The translations under genes and the position numbers were made by a program. Shown piece after piece: positions 23,301 to 34,867 of a stretch of 47,458 nt of DNA. The notes beneath the pieces are model-generated. The model was given only the letters and a program-made list of their open reading frames with translations, was not told where the DNA came from and did no database searches. Origin of the DNA: Hypsibius dujardini (taxonomy: Eukaryota > Tardigrada > Eutardigrada > Parachela > Hypsibiidae); the NCBI GenBank assembly GCA_001579985.1, contig LRSR01012178.1:1-47458 (forward strand), written 5' to 3'. The stretch's first letter is position 1; the number at the start of each line of letters is the position of its first letter.

Positions 23301-23489
23301 TATAAATCTCGTTCGCGTGGGTTTTCGTCGTTGAGATCTCACTATTAGTCTCCTTGGAACTGGTTTCTGCGGCTTCTGAACATTTTTCACTGGAATTTCA
23401 CAAAGTCCAATAATCCGCTTCAAAATTAACAGGTGGTCCCATATTGTGAAAAAGTCCGGCCGAGCAGGCCAACTAGTGGCTTGCCCATG

Positions 23490-23595
23490 CAGCTGAAGAA
23501 AGTCCGGCTGGATAGTGACTTGGCTTTTCAGCCGTGAAAGTCCGGCTGGATAGTGACTTGGCTATTCAGCCGGAGAAACTCCGGCCGAATAGCTT
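23490..23595. repeat. Tandem AAAGTCCGGCTGGATAGTGA repeat
   Basis: Two near-identical copies of a ~43-bp unit containing GTCCGGCTGGATAGTGACTT, plus a third diverged copy, lie at the 3' edge of the kinase fragment. Confidence 0.7.
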
Positions 23596-23805
23596 TGACC
23601 TTATTTTTAACACATGGTTGCCGGCATGATCAAGTACGGGAACGAGCTCAGCAGTCTGAGAATCCGAATAAAACGCGTCCACTTTCCAAATATGTCCAAA
23701 AGTCCCAGCTCCCAAAATCGACGGAGAGCGACAAATATATCCTTGGCCATCGACGTTTTTAAGATGAAAACCGGGATAATCTGATCTCTCATTGGCATTC
23801 GCCAT
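23566..23805 (-). pseudogene. N-lobe fragment of the divergent kinase family
   Basis: An ATG at 23805 opens 79 codons. It contains the family leader YPGFHLKNVDGQGYICR, a good Gly loop (GAGTFGHIWKV) and a beta-3 strand (HAGNHVLKI with the Lys). These line up with residues 8-66 of the 27890-28987 protein and 22-80 of the 38340-40517 protein. The frame stops at 23566 inside a tandem repeat and no C-lobe follows, so it is a truncated third copy, downstream of the third DnaJ 3' copy as expected from the repeating unit. Confidence 0.75.
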
Positions 23806-24769
23806 AACCGGGACTTTAACTTTTTCGGCAGTAAAACGTAGTTGACATGAATAACAGAAAGTCCGAGCATAACGTTATAATTTCTGCGCGAGTTGATGCA
23901 GCGTTTGAAAAAGATGTGAAGCCAATATGTGCACTTCTGGAGAATTATTATGGAGGACGGATGATACCATTTTGTTTTACTGTTACAGTATCTTATCACA
24001 CAGTGCCAACGCTAGAGAACTTACAGAAGAATATCGTACCACGTCAGCTAACGCAATCTGGACCTGGAAGCAGTGGCCCTGTATTCCACAATCAGCGTCC
24101 TCCCGAAATGTTCCAGTAAGACACACCACATTACTGTTGTTTGAATATATTTAAAATATTATTTTAATTAGCGAAAATGACGTGTGCATTTTATTTAAAT
24201 ATAAATTGTATTTAAAATGTGCTATTCTAATTATTCATGTTTTAAAAATAAAAAATTATATTTATTTAAAAATCGAAATTCGTGGCTACGATATTTTTTA
24301 TTTTATTTAAAATCACGTCCAGAGCCGCTTTTTTATTTCTATTTAAATTCTCTTGGCACGCACTGAAAGTCTTTTAAATAACTTAGCCACGTCTTTTTTC
24401 CATGCTGAGCATGCTTTGATTGTTGGATTGCTTTTATGTTTCTGTTCTATAGACTGCAGTTGATTGTCTGATTGCCCTTAAATTACGATCAACCAATTGG
24501 TCTTTAGTCGATTAATTGTTTGCTTTATTGTTTACTCAAGTTTTCCTATGACAATTCATACGAAGTACTTACTTGGTATGCATTGCATTTTTATTTAAAA
24601 TGGACATTTTATTCAAATAGTATTTTTATTTAAAATGTACTATTCTATTTTGAATATATTAAAAAAATATGTTATTATATAGGCGAGAAATAAAAATATT
24701 TGTTTTATTTTATTTAACAACACTACATCATACGTCGCACTGGTTTGACGCAGATTCTAACCTTGAAAT

Positions 24770-25641
24770 ATTTAAATCGTTAATAAAGTTGAGAGTTAGT
24801 TAATTATAACAAATATTAAAAGTACAAAGCTACAATGTCAGCACAGACAACGTAAGGCTGAGAGAATGATCTAGAAACAGGCGTCCAGTTCCTCGAAAGC
24901 AAATGTCTGAAAACACTGGTCAGCCACACGTACGATTGAACAAATAATTCAGAAAGCCTTAAAATAGCGACAAAAACGGAGCAAGACAAGATTGTTATAA
25001 ACCAAAAAATCAGACTGAAGCTAATTTGTTATAAGCCAGCGAGAGCGTATCACACGACGGTGTCTCCAGTTTCCAGTCAATTTGGACAGGTTTATGATCA
25101 CTATAAAGCCGGCCACGCCACATGACGTTCTCCTTGTAGGCGCGTTCACGCACACACGACTCCTTGAGGTTGTTGAGGTATAGCTCCTCCACGCTGGTCT
25201 CAATCGTCAGCCTCTCCTTGTTGGTGAGTTTGGTGTGGATGTCGTCTTTCAGGTAGAAGCGGACGTCGAGGTTACGAGTCAGGTACTGGTGGGGATACTT
25301 GAGGGACTGCTGGAGGTTGTAGACCGGTTCGGTGTAAGTGAGGGATGAGAGAAGGCTCAGGCCGAGAAAGAGGAGGAGGAGTGAGAGATGGAGAAAGAGG
25401 GTGAAACAGCTGGAATACGGGGCTGGAAACAAGTAAACAAATTAAGACCAGTGAAAAGTAAGGGTGGCAGGCAGACACAGATAGACAGAGAGAAAGGCAG
25501 ACAAACAGACACACAAGCATGCAGTGAGGCTATTAAAGAACCGACAGACAAGGTAGGCCGGTAGACAGGCAGTCATACAAGGAGAATGGGCACGATAAAC
25601 AGACATTCAGACATTCAGACAGACAGACAGGGAGACAGAGA

Positions 25642-25694
<53 letters not shown>

Positions 25695-25903
25695 ACAGAC
25701 AAACAGACAGACAGACAGGCAGACGGACAGACAGGCAGACAAGGAAGGATCGATAAGCAGACACAAATAGTCAGCAAGACAACAAACAGTCAACGCAGTT
25801 GACGGGCAAGCTCATACAGTAGACCAACCTGTAATAGGATTGCCACGACGTACGTGAACACTATGTCGGTGACCATCGTCCTCGTCGTGTTCGGCGAATC
25901 GAC
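24770..25903 (-). pseudogene. Third copy of the DNAJB12/14-like 3' end (part of exon 3, exon 4, 3' UTR)
   Basis: Exon 4 copy 25010-25422 carries the full DUF1977-type tail with stop (from TEPVYNLQQSLKYPHQYL to YNKLASV) and is closely similar to the intact gene. Exon 3 is represented only by its last ~75 bp (25829-25903, RFAEHDEDDGHRH). The donor and acceptor are intact and in phase. Homology to the 3' UTR continues to about 24770. The J domain is absent, so no functional J-protein can be made. The exon reading frame is nonetheless unbroken, suggesting recent duplication. The intron (25423-25828) has expanded CAGA/GGCA tracts. Confidence 0.85.
25590..25745. repeat. GGCA/CAGA microsatellite
   Basis: About 14 uninterrupted GGCA units (25640-25695) flanked by CAGA units, inside the intron of the DnaJ copy. 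Confidence 0.95.
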
Positions 25904-27889
25904 TTTTGGCGCCCCGACTTTTCTCTCCTGGAGATTCAGTATCCCGACAAATGGTATCGGATGGCATCTCGTACACCGACGTAACGCATGGTGACACATA
26001 GAAACTAGCGATATATTGTTTTCATGACCATATGGTACGTTGACACATGGGACGTGCTGACGAATTGTGCTGGCCGACAAAACGCTCTGGCCGACAAACG
26101 GTCCTCAGCGCAAAAGTTAATATCTTGACAAACAGAGTTATGAAATGAGCACGCCGTTAGAACAAAAATAAAACAAGACAGGTATCTCAAGAGATAATAC
26201 ATCAAAGTAAATAACCTTATCCAAAATCAACTATAATGACAAAATGCTCCCACTTTCATTTTTGCAACGTGCATGGATCCAGAATCTTACGGGAAATCAT
26301 GACATTTTGATGCGTTCAAAGTTATTCAGCTGATTGAATCGCTGGCTGGTAGATTCTCAGCAGACCTGGCTTTTGTCAAGCGCTTCGCGAAAGAAGTCTC
26401 TGGCCTCGCTTTGCTCGGCCGCGGGTACGAAGATAAACGAAGTAATGGAAGCGATCGCATTGCGACCAAGCTGTCAGTGTTGAGATGGTTCGGTGCACGT
26501 GCTTCGCGCGCGTACAGAAAACTGTATATTATGCAAAAGTATTTGTCAGTAAACCAAACGTCATCATGAACGAAATGTACTACTTCTACATGTATTGTCG
26601 GCGTACCTCAGGCAAAAAATAATGTTCGAAAAGTGATTGAAAAGTGATTGTAAACTGGACCCTAAATCAAAACTTTGTTGTAGTCGATACGTTTAACAGA
26701 AGTTAAAGCACCAAAAATCTCGAAAATTTCGCTTGCGCAATATATTCCCTTGGTTTTCCTGAATCAAAATAGTCGATGATCCTTTGATTCTTCAAGATGC
26801 AATTGCGCCACGCACAAAAATCAGGTGAAAGATTTCAACTCTAATTTCAAGTCCGAGAAGAATAGAACTGAAAAACGGGTCTGTGTGAAATCCCAACTGA
26901 CACAAGCCGGCTTGCACGTGGGCGCATGTGAAACCGCATGAGCGAGACAGTCAATGCGATTGGCAATTGGCGATTGGCGAAACTGAACTTTCAATACTGC
27001 TTAGGTTTATTTAGGGTTCTAATCAAATGTGCCCAACGTTTACCTTCTAGCAAAAAATGATATAACTAAAATAACACAAACCAATATATAGCAAAAGCAG
27101 GTACTGCGTTTTCTGCGCGTCGATGAAGATAGAATTGAAAATCTGAAAAGAAGTCCATTATAAGATAAGCATTGTATCACAAGCATTAATTCTATATAAT
27201 TTTGCAGACGAAGTTTTAAATTCTCGAAGTATTCTCCCACCGACGTTAGTCAGTAACGTAACCGTATATTGAGAGTTGTATGTCACCGAACTAGAAGTGC
27301 ATGTAACCAGGATGGTGTCCCAAATAATTTTAATTTAATTACTTATGTTATAATTATTATATTAATTATTTTATTAATTTTTCCGGTTCCAAACCCATCA
27401 TAAGTTCAATTTAGAACCGATTGGGACCAATCAAATATTTTTCGGGGCTCGGACTGCGGGACTATAGCCTACACTATAGCCTATGCTTGCAGAAACATAT
27501 GCACATTCAGCTCTGCCGCCTGCTTTCCAAAATCTATCTAGCTGATACCAATCGATTCTAAATTGAACTTGAAAGGCGAACATATTCATAAAATGTTCTA
27601 TTAATGAAGGAAAAGCCCCACTGAACTTAAATTGCTAAATGGCCGGGATATTGGACTAAAGATAGGCGTTCCGAAATGGGACACCAGCATCACACGTACA
27701 TTATTTATAAATATAATAAAATATTGTATTAATTATTTATGATATTAAAAGTAGGACTATAGCCGTAAAAATATCAAAGGTATGGTAGTAGTAATATTCA
27801 TTCTATAGTTTAGTAGTACGAATACTTATGTATAGTATAAAAATAGTATTGCAGTAATAATGTTGTGTATATTCAAATACTAAGATAGG
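25904..27889. other. Non-coding between DnaJ copy 3 and the pseudokinase
   Basis: No gene recognised. It contains a candidate foldback at 27310-27690. Confidence 0.4.
27310..27690. repeat. Candidate MITE/foldback
   Basis: GTTCAATTTAGAACCGATTGG at 27403 pairs with CCAATCGATTCTAAATTGAAC at 27549-27569. Outer words GATGGTGTCCCAAAT (27312) and ATGGGACACCAGCATC (27676) also pair. The arms are imperfect and the interior AT-rich. Confidence 0.55.
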
Positions 27890-28987
27890 TCAGACAATAA
27901 AAATTGATTTTGTTGGGCAGCAACTCTGCTCATATTTCACAAAGACGTGACGTCTTACCCCTTCGAAAAGTCGTCCCGCAATTGTTAGATGGTTGGACGG
28001 TCCTTCGATCCGCTCGTTCACCAGACACTTCGCTGCAAAGTACTCGCGGTGAGCGTAACGCACCAAGGTTGCCGCAGTTGGACGTTCGCCTGGAATAACT
28101 TTTAGACAACGACCGGCCAGAACCTTCAGCTCCTCTGGCATATCTTCTGGAATTTGGGGTATTATAGGAAGTCCTTTCCGTATGTGCTGGGCAATGGCAT
28201 AAGAGTCAGTTTGACCTTCGTTGAATCGCAGGTCCGGCTGTCCTTCTCGCGCTAGGTACATGTCCAAGATCACGCAGCCAAGGCTCCATATATCAGTTGA
28301 TGAGTCTGGAGGTCGTTGAGTTCCTTCGTTATTGTCAAACTCCCACGCAATCATTTCTGGTGACATGAAACAAAATGTTCCCTGCGCTTCCATTTGCTTC
28401 TCTGACGATCTCGGAACCGCCTTGCGCTGGAATGAGCCATCGAGAGCAGCAATTTTGAGTATTTGTCCCGTGAAGTCTTTCATCAGTATGTTTTCTGATC
28501 TTAGACCTCCGTGAATAATTTTCGTTGGAATCTCTTCATGAAGGTAATCAAGACCGGAAGCTATCTGAGTCGTGTAGATGACAATGACATTAGTTGAACA
28601 ATGCATCTTGTTGCTTTTGATGAATTCGGTAAGCGTCTTCCCGCTGCAGAATTCCATAAGTACGCAATACTCGTTGCGACAAATCGTGGTACCAACGGCA
28701 AAGTACCGAATAACATGATCATGTTGGAGGTGTAAGAGGATTTCCAATTCTTCAGTTCTGCCGTCACCTTGTGCGGCATGGCCGTACAGAATTTTTAACG
28801 CATAGGTTTCGGCATGACCTTCACGGGAAACGGGATCAGAATCCAAGTAAAACCCGTTAACTTGGACCACATACCCGAAAGCCCCTTGTCCTATATACGA
28901 ATTGTCAGCGGTAGGACGACAAATACTGTCAAAACCAAAGCTGTCTTTGAAAAAAATATCAGAATATCCCTTCCCGATTTCAACCAT
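27890..28987 (-). CDS. Divergent single-domain pseudokinase (365 residues)
   Basis: Intronless gene from an ATG at 28987 to TGA at 27890; an upstream GTG-started extension has no support because the paralogue aligns from MVEIG. The order is that of a STE/MAP3K-like kinase: Gly loop GQGAFG (33-38), ALK with beta-3 Lys65, HDHVIRYF (89-96), EYCVLMEFCSGKTL hinge (106-119), ASGLDYLH (143-150), MSPEM (208-212) and DIWSLGCVILDMY (232-244). Catalysis should be lost: HRD reads HGG (159-161), although the following Asn166 is kept, and DFG reads ALD (181-183). ATP binding may survive; phosphotransfer is unlikely. It lies downstream of DnaJ copy 2 and belongs to the second repeat unit. The partner and pathway are unknown. 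Confidence 0.88.
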   Translation of the reverse strand: MVEIGKGYSDIFFKDSFGFDSICRPTADNSYIGQGAFGYVVQVNGFYLDSDPVSREGHAETYALKILYGHAAQGDGRTEELEILLHLQHDHVIRYFAVGTTICRNEYCVLMEFCSGKTLTEFIKSNKMHCSTNVIVIYTTQIASGLDYLHEEIPTKIIHGGLRSENILMKDFTGQILKIAALDGSFQRKAVPRSSEKQMEAQGTFCFMSPEMIAWEFDNNEGTQRPPDSSTDIWSLGCVILDMYLAREGQPDLRFNEGQTDSYAIAQHIRKGLPIIPQIPEDMPEELKVLAGRCLKVIPGERPTAATLVRYAHREYFAAKCLVNERIEGPSNHLTIAGRLFEGVRRHVFVKYEQSCCPTKSIFIV

Positions 28988-29305
28988 GATAGTTATTCTT
29001 GATTGAATCGAATTTTGATGTAGCACCCCAGACCAGGAATAAAGAGTATAAGAGGCAACAAGGATGGTAGAGGAAGCGGATAAATTTATCTAGCGCACAT
29101 CGCTCGTAGCAATGCAGTTCGTCCCAAACAGAATACTCCTCGCAGTTTAAATGTCTGCAGTATAAGAAGCGATAAGGAAAACCGGAAAGTCATTTGCACA
29201 ATTAACCACAAGCAGAGCGCACTTGCTTCAAAGTCATAGTAAACAGAGAGGATCTGGGTGAAGTTACTTATATCTCATGGAACTGCAAACAAACGTGAGC
29301 ACCCT

Positions 29306-29465
29306 TCCGCGATTTAATTGTACTCTATCTAATTCCGACGGAGGTTGTGAGTGATAAGCACTCTATAAATATCAATGATGTCATTTTGGATGAAATCATT
29401 TTTCTCTAATTTCATCGAGTGCAGGCGCCATACGAAAAGATATGTCGGATATTAACAATGTCATA
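29306..29465. repeat. Direct repeat, left copy
   Basis: About 155 bp (from TTTAATTGTACTCTAT through GAGTGATAAGCACTCTATA to ATTAACAATGTCATA) recur at 30695-30845, and once at about 40780-40920 upstream of the two-domain kinase. This is the 5' flank of the kinase genes, joined to the DnaJ 3' UTR. Confidence 0.8.
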
Positions 29466-29736
29466 CATATTCGAATCAGTTACGCCTGACGAAATTGCTC
29501 GAGGCGATCGAATTCGACAGGATGACTTTTGTAGTCTGTATCCGTCGGAGAACCTGAGAGGCGAGTACGGCGAGGAGCATGTCATCACTGTGACCTACGG
29601 ATTCAAGACGACGGACCTCTCGCAGTACAAGGGGATAGCGCAAGTGACCATTTTCCCTAATCGGGCCTATTATGTTCCTACGTTTCTTTACCGCACCGCG
29701 AAAGGTAATTTGGTGTACACATGCTGCAGAAGCTGA
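29458..29736 (+). CDS. Unidentified 92-residue reading frame or exon
   Basis: ATG at 29458, stop at 29734-29736. After about 20 bp shared with the direct repeat, the frame enters sequence found nowhere else in the window and reads like a globular protein (DEIARGDRIRQDDFCSLYPS, then GEYGEEHVITVTYGFK and IFPNRAYYVPTFLY). AAAG|GTAATTT at 29705 is a possible splice donor, so this may be a captured internal exon whose ATG is fortuitous. It is not recognised. Confidence 0.4.
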   Translation: MSYIFESVTPDEIARGDRIRQDDFCSLYPSENLRGEYGEEHVITVTYGFKTTDLSQYKGIAQVTIFPNRAYYVPTFLYRTAKGNLVYTCCRS

Positions 29737-29739
29737 AAA

Positions 29740-30694
29740 TTAAACGAGTTTTCTATCTCTTGCGCTATATTTAGTGGTTTTCACTTCCTACCAGTCTAAC
29801 CATTCGGTTTTCGCTAAGCCGTTGTAGGCACTGTACTGGCATGCTGATACTTGATACTGTAAATTTAATAGTCTGGATAACATCATAATGACCCACAGTA
29901 ATTTAAAAAAACTGCAAAATTGTCCGACCTAAAAAAGAAATAGAAAAAATTGCGGACCAAAGTATGAGCATGAGTGGAACTCGAAACAGATCAAAGCCCG
30001 AGGTTTTTTTGCAGTATCTCAAGCGCAATGCTGTGACGAAGATATGGCATGTGAACTTGAAACAATATTGTTTATAACTAAAACAAGTTAACAAAAATAA
30101 TATGAAAAACAGTAATAATATAAATTACCTGGTTAAACACAATTTCTTTTTGCCGAAAAACAAGATCCGTAAACTTAGGCGTGTACACGTTACGATCAAA
30201 CATGTTTGTTTGCTGTGAAATGGACTAAAAAAGAGAATAAACAAATATTAAATAAACATAATTAAACAAAATATATAATCCGAAAATACAGGCCAGAATT
30301 GATGCCCACATTTTTTGAAGTAAGAGTCCATTCTAACTCCACCAGGTCGTTCGAGTAGTCCTTATCCATCTTTTCCATTTCCAAGTAGCGCCTGTTAATC
30401 AGAGATATAAGTTCTATGGATGAAAAAATTAAAATTAGTCGGCTAAAAATTAGTTACAATAAAGATCTACATTTTAGGGTTATTATTTACTTAGACTTTT
30501 AGTTTAGCTTCAGGTGGGATAAATTCGCTAAATTTATTTACTTAGTAATCCCCAGTGAAGAATTTTGCAATGCAAACTTTTCGCTGAGTTGTTTTTAGCC
30601 ATAACAAGACGAAAACCCAGAAATTACTCATAAAGGCTTCCGTTCATTCTTGGTTTAGTTTTCTTAGTGCAGTGTGCCCTTGCGCAATCTTCCT
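29740..30694. other. Non-coding insert between the direct repeats
   Basis: AT-rich, no gene recognised. Together with 29466-29739 it is absent from the corresponding position of unit 1 (near 40920). Confidence 0.45.
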
Positions 30695-30845
30695 ACATTT
30701 AATTGTACTCTAATTCCAACGGAGATTTTGAGTGATAAGCACTCTATACATATCAATGATGTCATTTTGGAGGAAATCGTTTTTCTCTAATTTTATCAAG
30801 TGCAGGCACCATACGGAAAGACACGTCGGGTATTAACAATATCAA
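30695..30845. repeat. Direct repeat, right copy
   Basis: Second copy of the 29306-29465 repeat. It runs straight into the DnaJ 3'-UTR homology (AAGATGCGAATTAGTTAATT), as it does at 40920-40940. Confidence 0.8.
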
Positions 30846-31178
30846 AAAGATGCGAATTAGTTAATTGTAACACAGAATAAAAGCACAAAGCAACAATGTC
30901 CGTACAGAAACCACAAAGCCGAGAGAGAGAAAGTAATCCTGAAACACGCAATCGGTTCCTCGAAAGCAAATGTCTGAAAACACTGGTCAGCCGCACGTAC
31001 GATCGAACAAATAATTCGGAATTTAGCCTTAAAATAGCGACAGAAACGGAGCAACGATCTACTGTATGTATCCAGACAAGATTTTCATATAAACCAAAAC
31101 ATCAGACTGAAGCTAATTTGTTATAAGCCCTTGAGAGCGTATCACACGACGGTGTTTCCAGTTTCTGGCCTTTTTGAA
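30846..31178 (-). pseudogene. Second DnaJ copy, distal part: last codons of exon 4 and 3' UTR
   Basis: The reverse strand carries the end of exon 4 (LETPSCDTLSRAYNKLASV equivalent, stop near 31113-31115) and UTR sequence homologous to 40925-41164 and 24790-25009. Homology stops at TTTTTGAA (31171-31178). The missing 5' part of the exon resumes at 37175 with the same 8 bp, so this is one exon split by an insertion. Confidence 0.8.
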
Positions 31179-31315
31179 GAGATTTGGTGAATTATAGCAC
31201 AAAGCATTAAACAAATTCATGTGTCGAGTTTTAATACAGGAGTAGGGCTGTTTAGCTTGGGGCCTAGCTGAACCGCTATACCAGTATCAAGCGGTTCAAG
31301 GGAATACTAACCGTT

Positions 31316-31600
31316 GTGAGAGGTATGGGAGGTATAGGAGGTATGGGAGGTATGGGAGGTATAGGAGGTTCAAGAGGTATGGGAGGTATAGGAGGTATAG
31401 GAGGTATAGGAAGTATAGGAGGTATGGGAGGTATAGGATTTATAGGAGGTATAGGAGGTATAGGAGGTATAGGAGGTATAGAAGGTATAGGAGGTATAGG
31501 GAGGTATGGGAGGTAGAGGAGGTATAGGAGGTATGGGAAGTATAGGAGGTATAGGAGGTATGGGAGGTATAGGAGGTATGGGAGGTATAGGAAATATGGA
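31316..31600. repeat. GGAGGTATA minisatellite
   Basis: A 9-bp unit GGAGGTATA/GGAGGTATG tandemly repeated about 30 times. The Gly-rich and Pro-rich frames on the two strands are artefacts. Confidence 0.95.
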
Positions 31601-32540
31601 AGCCTGTCCGTCCGTCTGCCGAACATCAATCGTATTGTCTACAGGCAGTCCATCCGTACTCGGTGCGTTCATTAACATATCATCGATTCTTCCACGATTC
31701 ACCTGTTCGTCAGAAAGCTGTATGTCCATCCATCCACAGTCCGCCGGGGCCCGTCTGCTTGTCTGTTAATCCTTTCGTCCGTCCATCAGGAGTCCGTCAA
31801 TCCGGTTGCTCAACAATTTATCCGTCCTTCTGTCTGTCTACATGTACGTCAGCGTGTCTGCCCGTTTAGTCCATCAATCTGTCCGTCTGTTCGTCCGCTG
31901 CCTGTCTGTCTGCATATCCGCCTATGTCCACCTTTTCGACCGTTTAATCCACCAATCTGTCCGTCTGTTCGTCCATGGATTGCTTGATACTCCCTACCGA
32001 TTGATGACCGCCAAAAAAATTGCTGACTGTGGATGGACTGTAGACGGACGTCTTACCCTCAAACTGGGAGAGAAGGGACTGGCAGATGCACTGATGAAAT
32101 AATAAAACATTTACCGATTGCGGCTAGACTCATTGACGGGCCGTAGAAACAAAAGCGGCAATCAACGGATGAACGAATGGACTGAGTACAGACAGAAGGA
32201 CTAACGAATGGCGAGCGGACGGGCAAACCCAATGGCAAATAGGCAGACGGATACACAGAAAGACGGACAGAAGGACGGATAAATGGACGGACAGACTAAC
32301 GGACAGATTAACGGACGGGTGGCAGAACGCAAGGGCAGACGAACATGCGGGCTGACTCCAAACGGTCTGACTAAAGGAAGGACGGATAGGTTAAAAGGGC
32401 CGACGATCTTTCAATATACTATCGGGCTACGGAGGGACGGATAGACTGACTGTAGGCTGACGAACTGACAAATGGATGGATTGTGAACAAACAGACGGAC
32501 TCTTCACGGACGGATAGACAGTGAACGAAGGGACAGATCG
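31598..32540. repeat. Second GGAC-rich domain with strand switch
   Basis: CCGTCC/TCTGTC words dominate up to about 31990; the complement (GGACGGA, GACGAAC) dominates from about 32020. This is the same composition and polarity as 9840-11970. Confidence 0.7.
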
Positions 32541-32659
32541 AGAACGGGAATTCGAAATATTTGACGAAACAACCGTCATCTTGTTATATATCGCTCGTCA
32601 TACTCGATTTTCGGGCCGCTGTAAAATACGGTTTTTAGTAATGCTTGGTAACTTGAAAA

Positions 32660-32878
32660 ATGCGTTTTTACGAGCGATTCGTGCAAATAAACCGTGTAGC
32701 AAAAAAAACGGTTACAGTTGGCCAAGGAAGAAATCGTCGTAAACGTAAAATTAATCTTTTGGTTGATCTGTTTCCTTGGAATGTTAATATTTTTAAGGGC
32801 TCTTCCAATACCAATCATGGGCGCAATCATGTTTATTTGTGTTGTGAAAAGACGAACTCAACTTCTTGCCTGGGTTGA
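32660..32878 (+). pseudogene. FLYWCH-like zinc-finger fragment
   Basis: An ATG frame of 72 codons ends in NHGRNHVYLCCEKTNSTSC, with spacing reminiscent of FLYWCH fingers (hydrophobic strands, then Y-x-C and a second Cys), preceded by a basic stretch (GRNRRKRK). Related-looking but frameshifted sequence follows to about 33170. FLYWCH fingers accompany MULE-type transposons, and this lies inside the 6-kb element. Tentative. Confidence 0.3.
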
Positions 32879-33177
32879 CTGACAAGGACTTCTCAACTTT
32901 GTTCTCACGGAACGTGAGCCACATTATTATTAAAAAAATAGCAGTTTATCCGCTATTTGCTAGATATATTCCCGAATTTGGTCAGCCACAAAAGACAGTG
33001 TACGATCAATATTAGGATGCATATCACGACGTTTCAAAAAATAAACGAGTTAATTTATGATTTGGAACAAGTCAAGAATGTTACTATAAGGGGCAAAAAT
33101 CTGCAGTGTATGCATGTAGATAACACTGGCAGCGCAGTGAGGGTGCATAACAATTTTCGACTGATTGATGACCATCA

Positions 33178-33270
33178 GTCAAACAACCAGACAAACAAAC
33201 AAATAAACAGCCAGACAAACAGACAGACAGACAAACAGACAGACGGACAGACAGACAGACGGACAGACGG

Positions 33271-33301
<31 letters not shown>

Positions 33302-33302
33302 T
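33178..33302. repeat. CAGA/CGGA microsatellite
   Basis: Imperfect tetranucleotide tract (CAGACAGACGGACAGA). Confidence 0.9.
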
Positions 33303-33619
33303 ACAAATTCTACAAATACTACAAATTCAACTCGGGTGCTCAGTTTGTTCGATCATTTTGTCTCAATATACATATGTTCGGTTCAAAAACTGCTCAGCCC
33401 GGGGCGTTCGGCTCATTCAAATGTTCTCAGCTTTAGATGTTCAGTTAAAAAATATGTTTGTTGTTTGACAATCATGTTTGACTTCAGAGCCCGAATCTGT
33501 AAGACTGCACCTCAGGTGTTAGGTTTGTTACATCGTTTTGATTTGAGACATTCGGTTCAACAAATGCTCAGCACGGGGCATTCAATTCGTTCAATCGTGC
33601 AATGGTAAAAAATCCTGTT

Positions 33620-33633
33620 TGTCTGTCTGTCTT

Positions 33634-33676
<43 letters not shown>

Positions 33677-33685
33677 GAATGTCTG
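33620..33685. repeat. TGTC microsatellite
   Basis: About 14 TGTC units, opposite strand sense to the tract at 33178. Confidence 0.9.
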
Positions 33686-34226
33686 AATGGCTGGTTGGTT
33701 AGCTGTCCATCTATCTTATTCACCTTGTCTCTGTCCGTCGACTAGGCTATTAAGCCTGCCTTTCTTCATGCTGAAATGTCTGTCGTCATATAAGTTCTTT
33801 GAGGTCAAAGAGACGACAGCTAATTCGATTACGAGTACAACTTCAATTGCATTAAATTGCATTCTTGTGATCTCTTTGGGAGAGGTGATGCTGTATGCAG
33901 TTCGATTTGCACCCTCTTTGGGTACATTTCCGATCAATCATATTGCAGTGTTTTACGTTGCGTAAGCATGCAATTTACGTTTGTCGGTTTACAGCAATCG
34001 ATTCCTTTTAAAATTTTGCATGTGAATAGTCAAAAGTTTGAGTTTCTAATTAAGCACAACGACAACAATAACTATAAAAGTGATCGAAAGCCCATAATAT
34101 TTCACATGTAATGTCATATGTAATGTACGTGACTCATTGACAAATGGCTGGCGCCCTAACGCGTGTACACAATGTGTACTACACACTAGGCCTTTCGTGC
34201 CTATGCGGATACACAAATGTACTGTA

Positions 34227-34591
34227 GAATTCCAATCAACTGGTGCTGATTCTTGGACCCCCCCCCCAGTAAATTAGTTCCGACGGGCCGAAAACCCTGA
34301 AATTCTTCAATCAAGTAATCAATCACCCGATTCTCACACAATTTGTAGCGAGAATGACTGCTGGGGACAAAATCAGACAATCAAGCGGCCAATAGTTTTC
34401 TAACTCGCAGAAAAACTGGCAATAATCAATGAATCGACCAAAGAAAAGAGAGAAAACGAAAGTGAAAACACATCATTGAAAATCAGGCAATCAAGCATGT
34501 GCAGTCTTGTAGTCTCCTATTTTTGCAAGCAATCAGCTCCAGTATCCTTTGACTGAGCTGATTGCGCAGTAGCACCAGTTGATCGGAATTC
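34227..34591. mobile_element. MITE candidate with 21-bp inverted ends
   Basis: GAATTCCAATCAACTGGTGCT at 34227-34247 is matched by AGCACCAGTTGATCGGAATTC at 34571-34591 (one mismatch). The interior is non-coding and contains a run of nine C (34258-34266). Confidence 0.7.
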
Positions 34592-34639
34592 GACAATAAT
34601 ATTATGGGTACCACTATTGTCCCACCCTTCTCCCACCCT

Positions 34640-34860
34640 TTCACTATAGTCCCACCCTTTTCGTTTTTTAATTTGAATAAAGTTGAGTAATGGAACGGCC
34701 GGCTGTTCTTGATTTATTAGACTGATTGAGAGACACTTTTTTGGCGACCGAGGCCGTGCGATTTTGGCAATTATTTGGAGAACTTCTCTTCGTTCGTCGG
34801 CTATGCTAAAGCATCGTTGCATGCCAAAACGTAACCGAAAGGGGTTGATGGACTTACTCG
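34640..34860 (-). pseudogene. Remnant of the transposon's C-terminal protein
   Basis: The open minus-strand frame includes NPFRLRFGMQRCFSIADE, then VLQIIAKIARPRSPKK, and runs into the terminal repeats. It has no recognised domain. Polarity agrees with the remnant at 35803-36089. Confidence 0.3.
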
Positions 34861-34867
34861 AGTGAGA

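Noticed and set aside
31276-31769. Long Gly-rich and Pro-rich frames (GGIGG..., PPIPPIPP...)
   Set aside because: They are translations of the 9-bp minisatellite in several frames on both strands.
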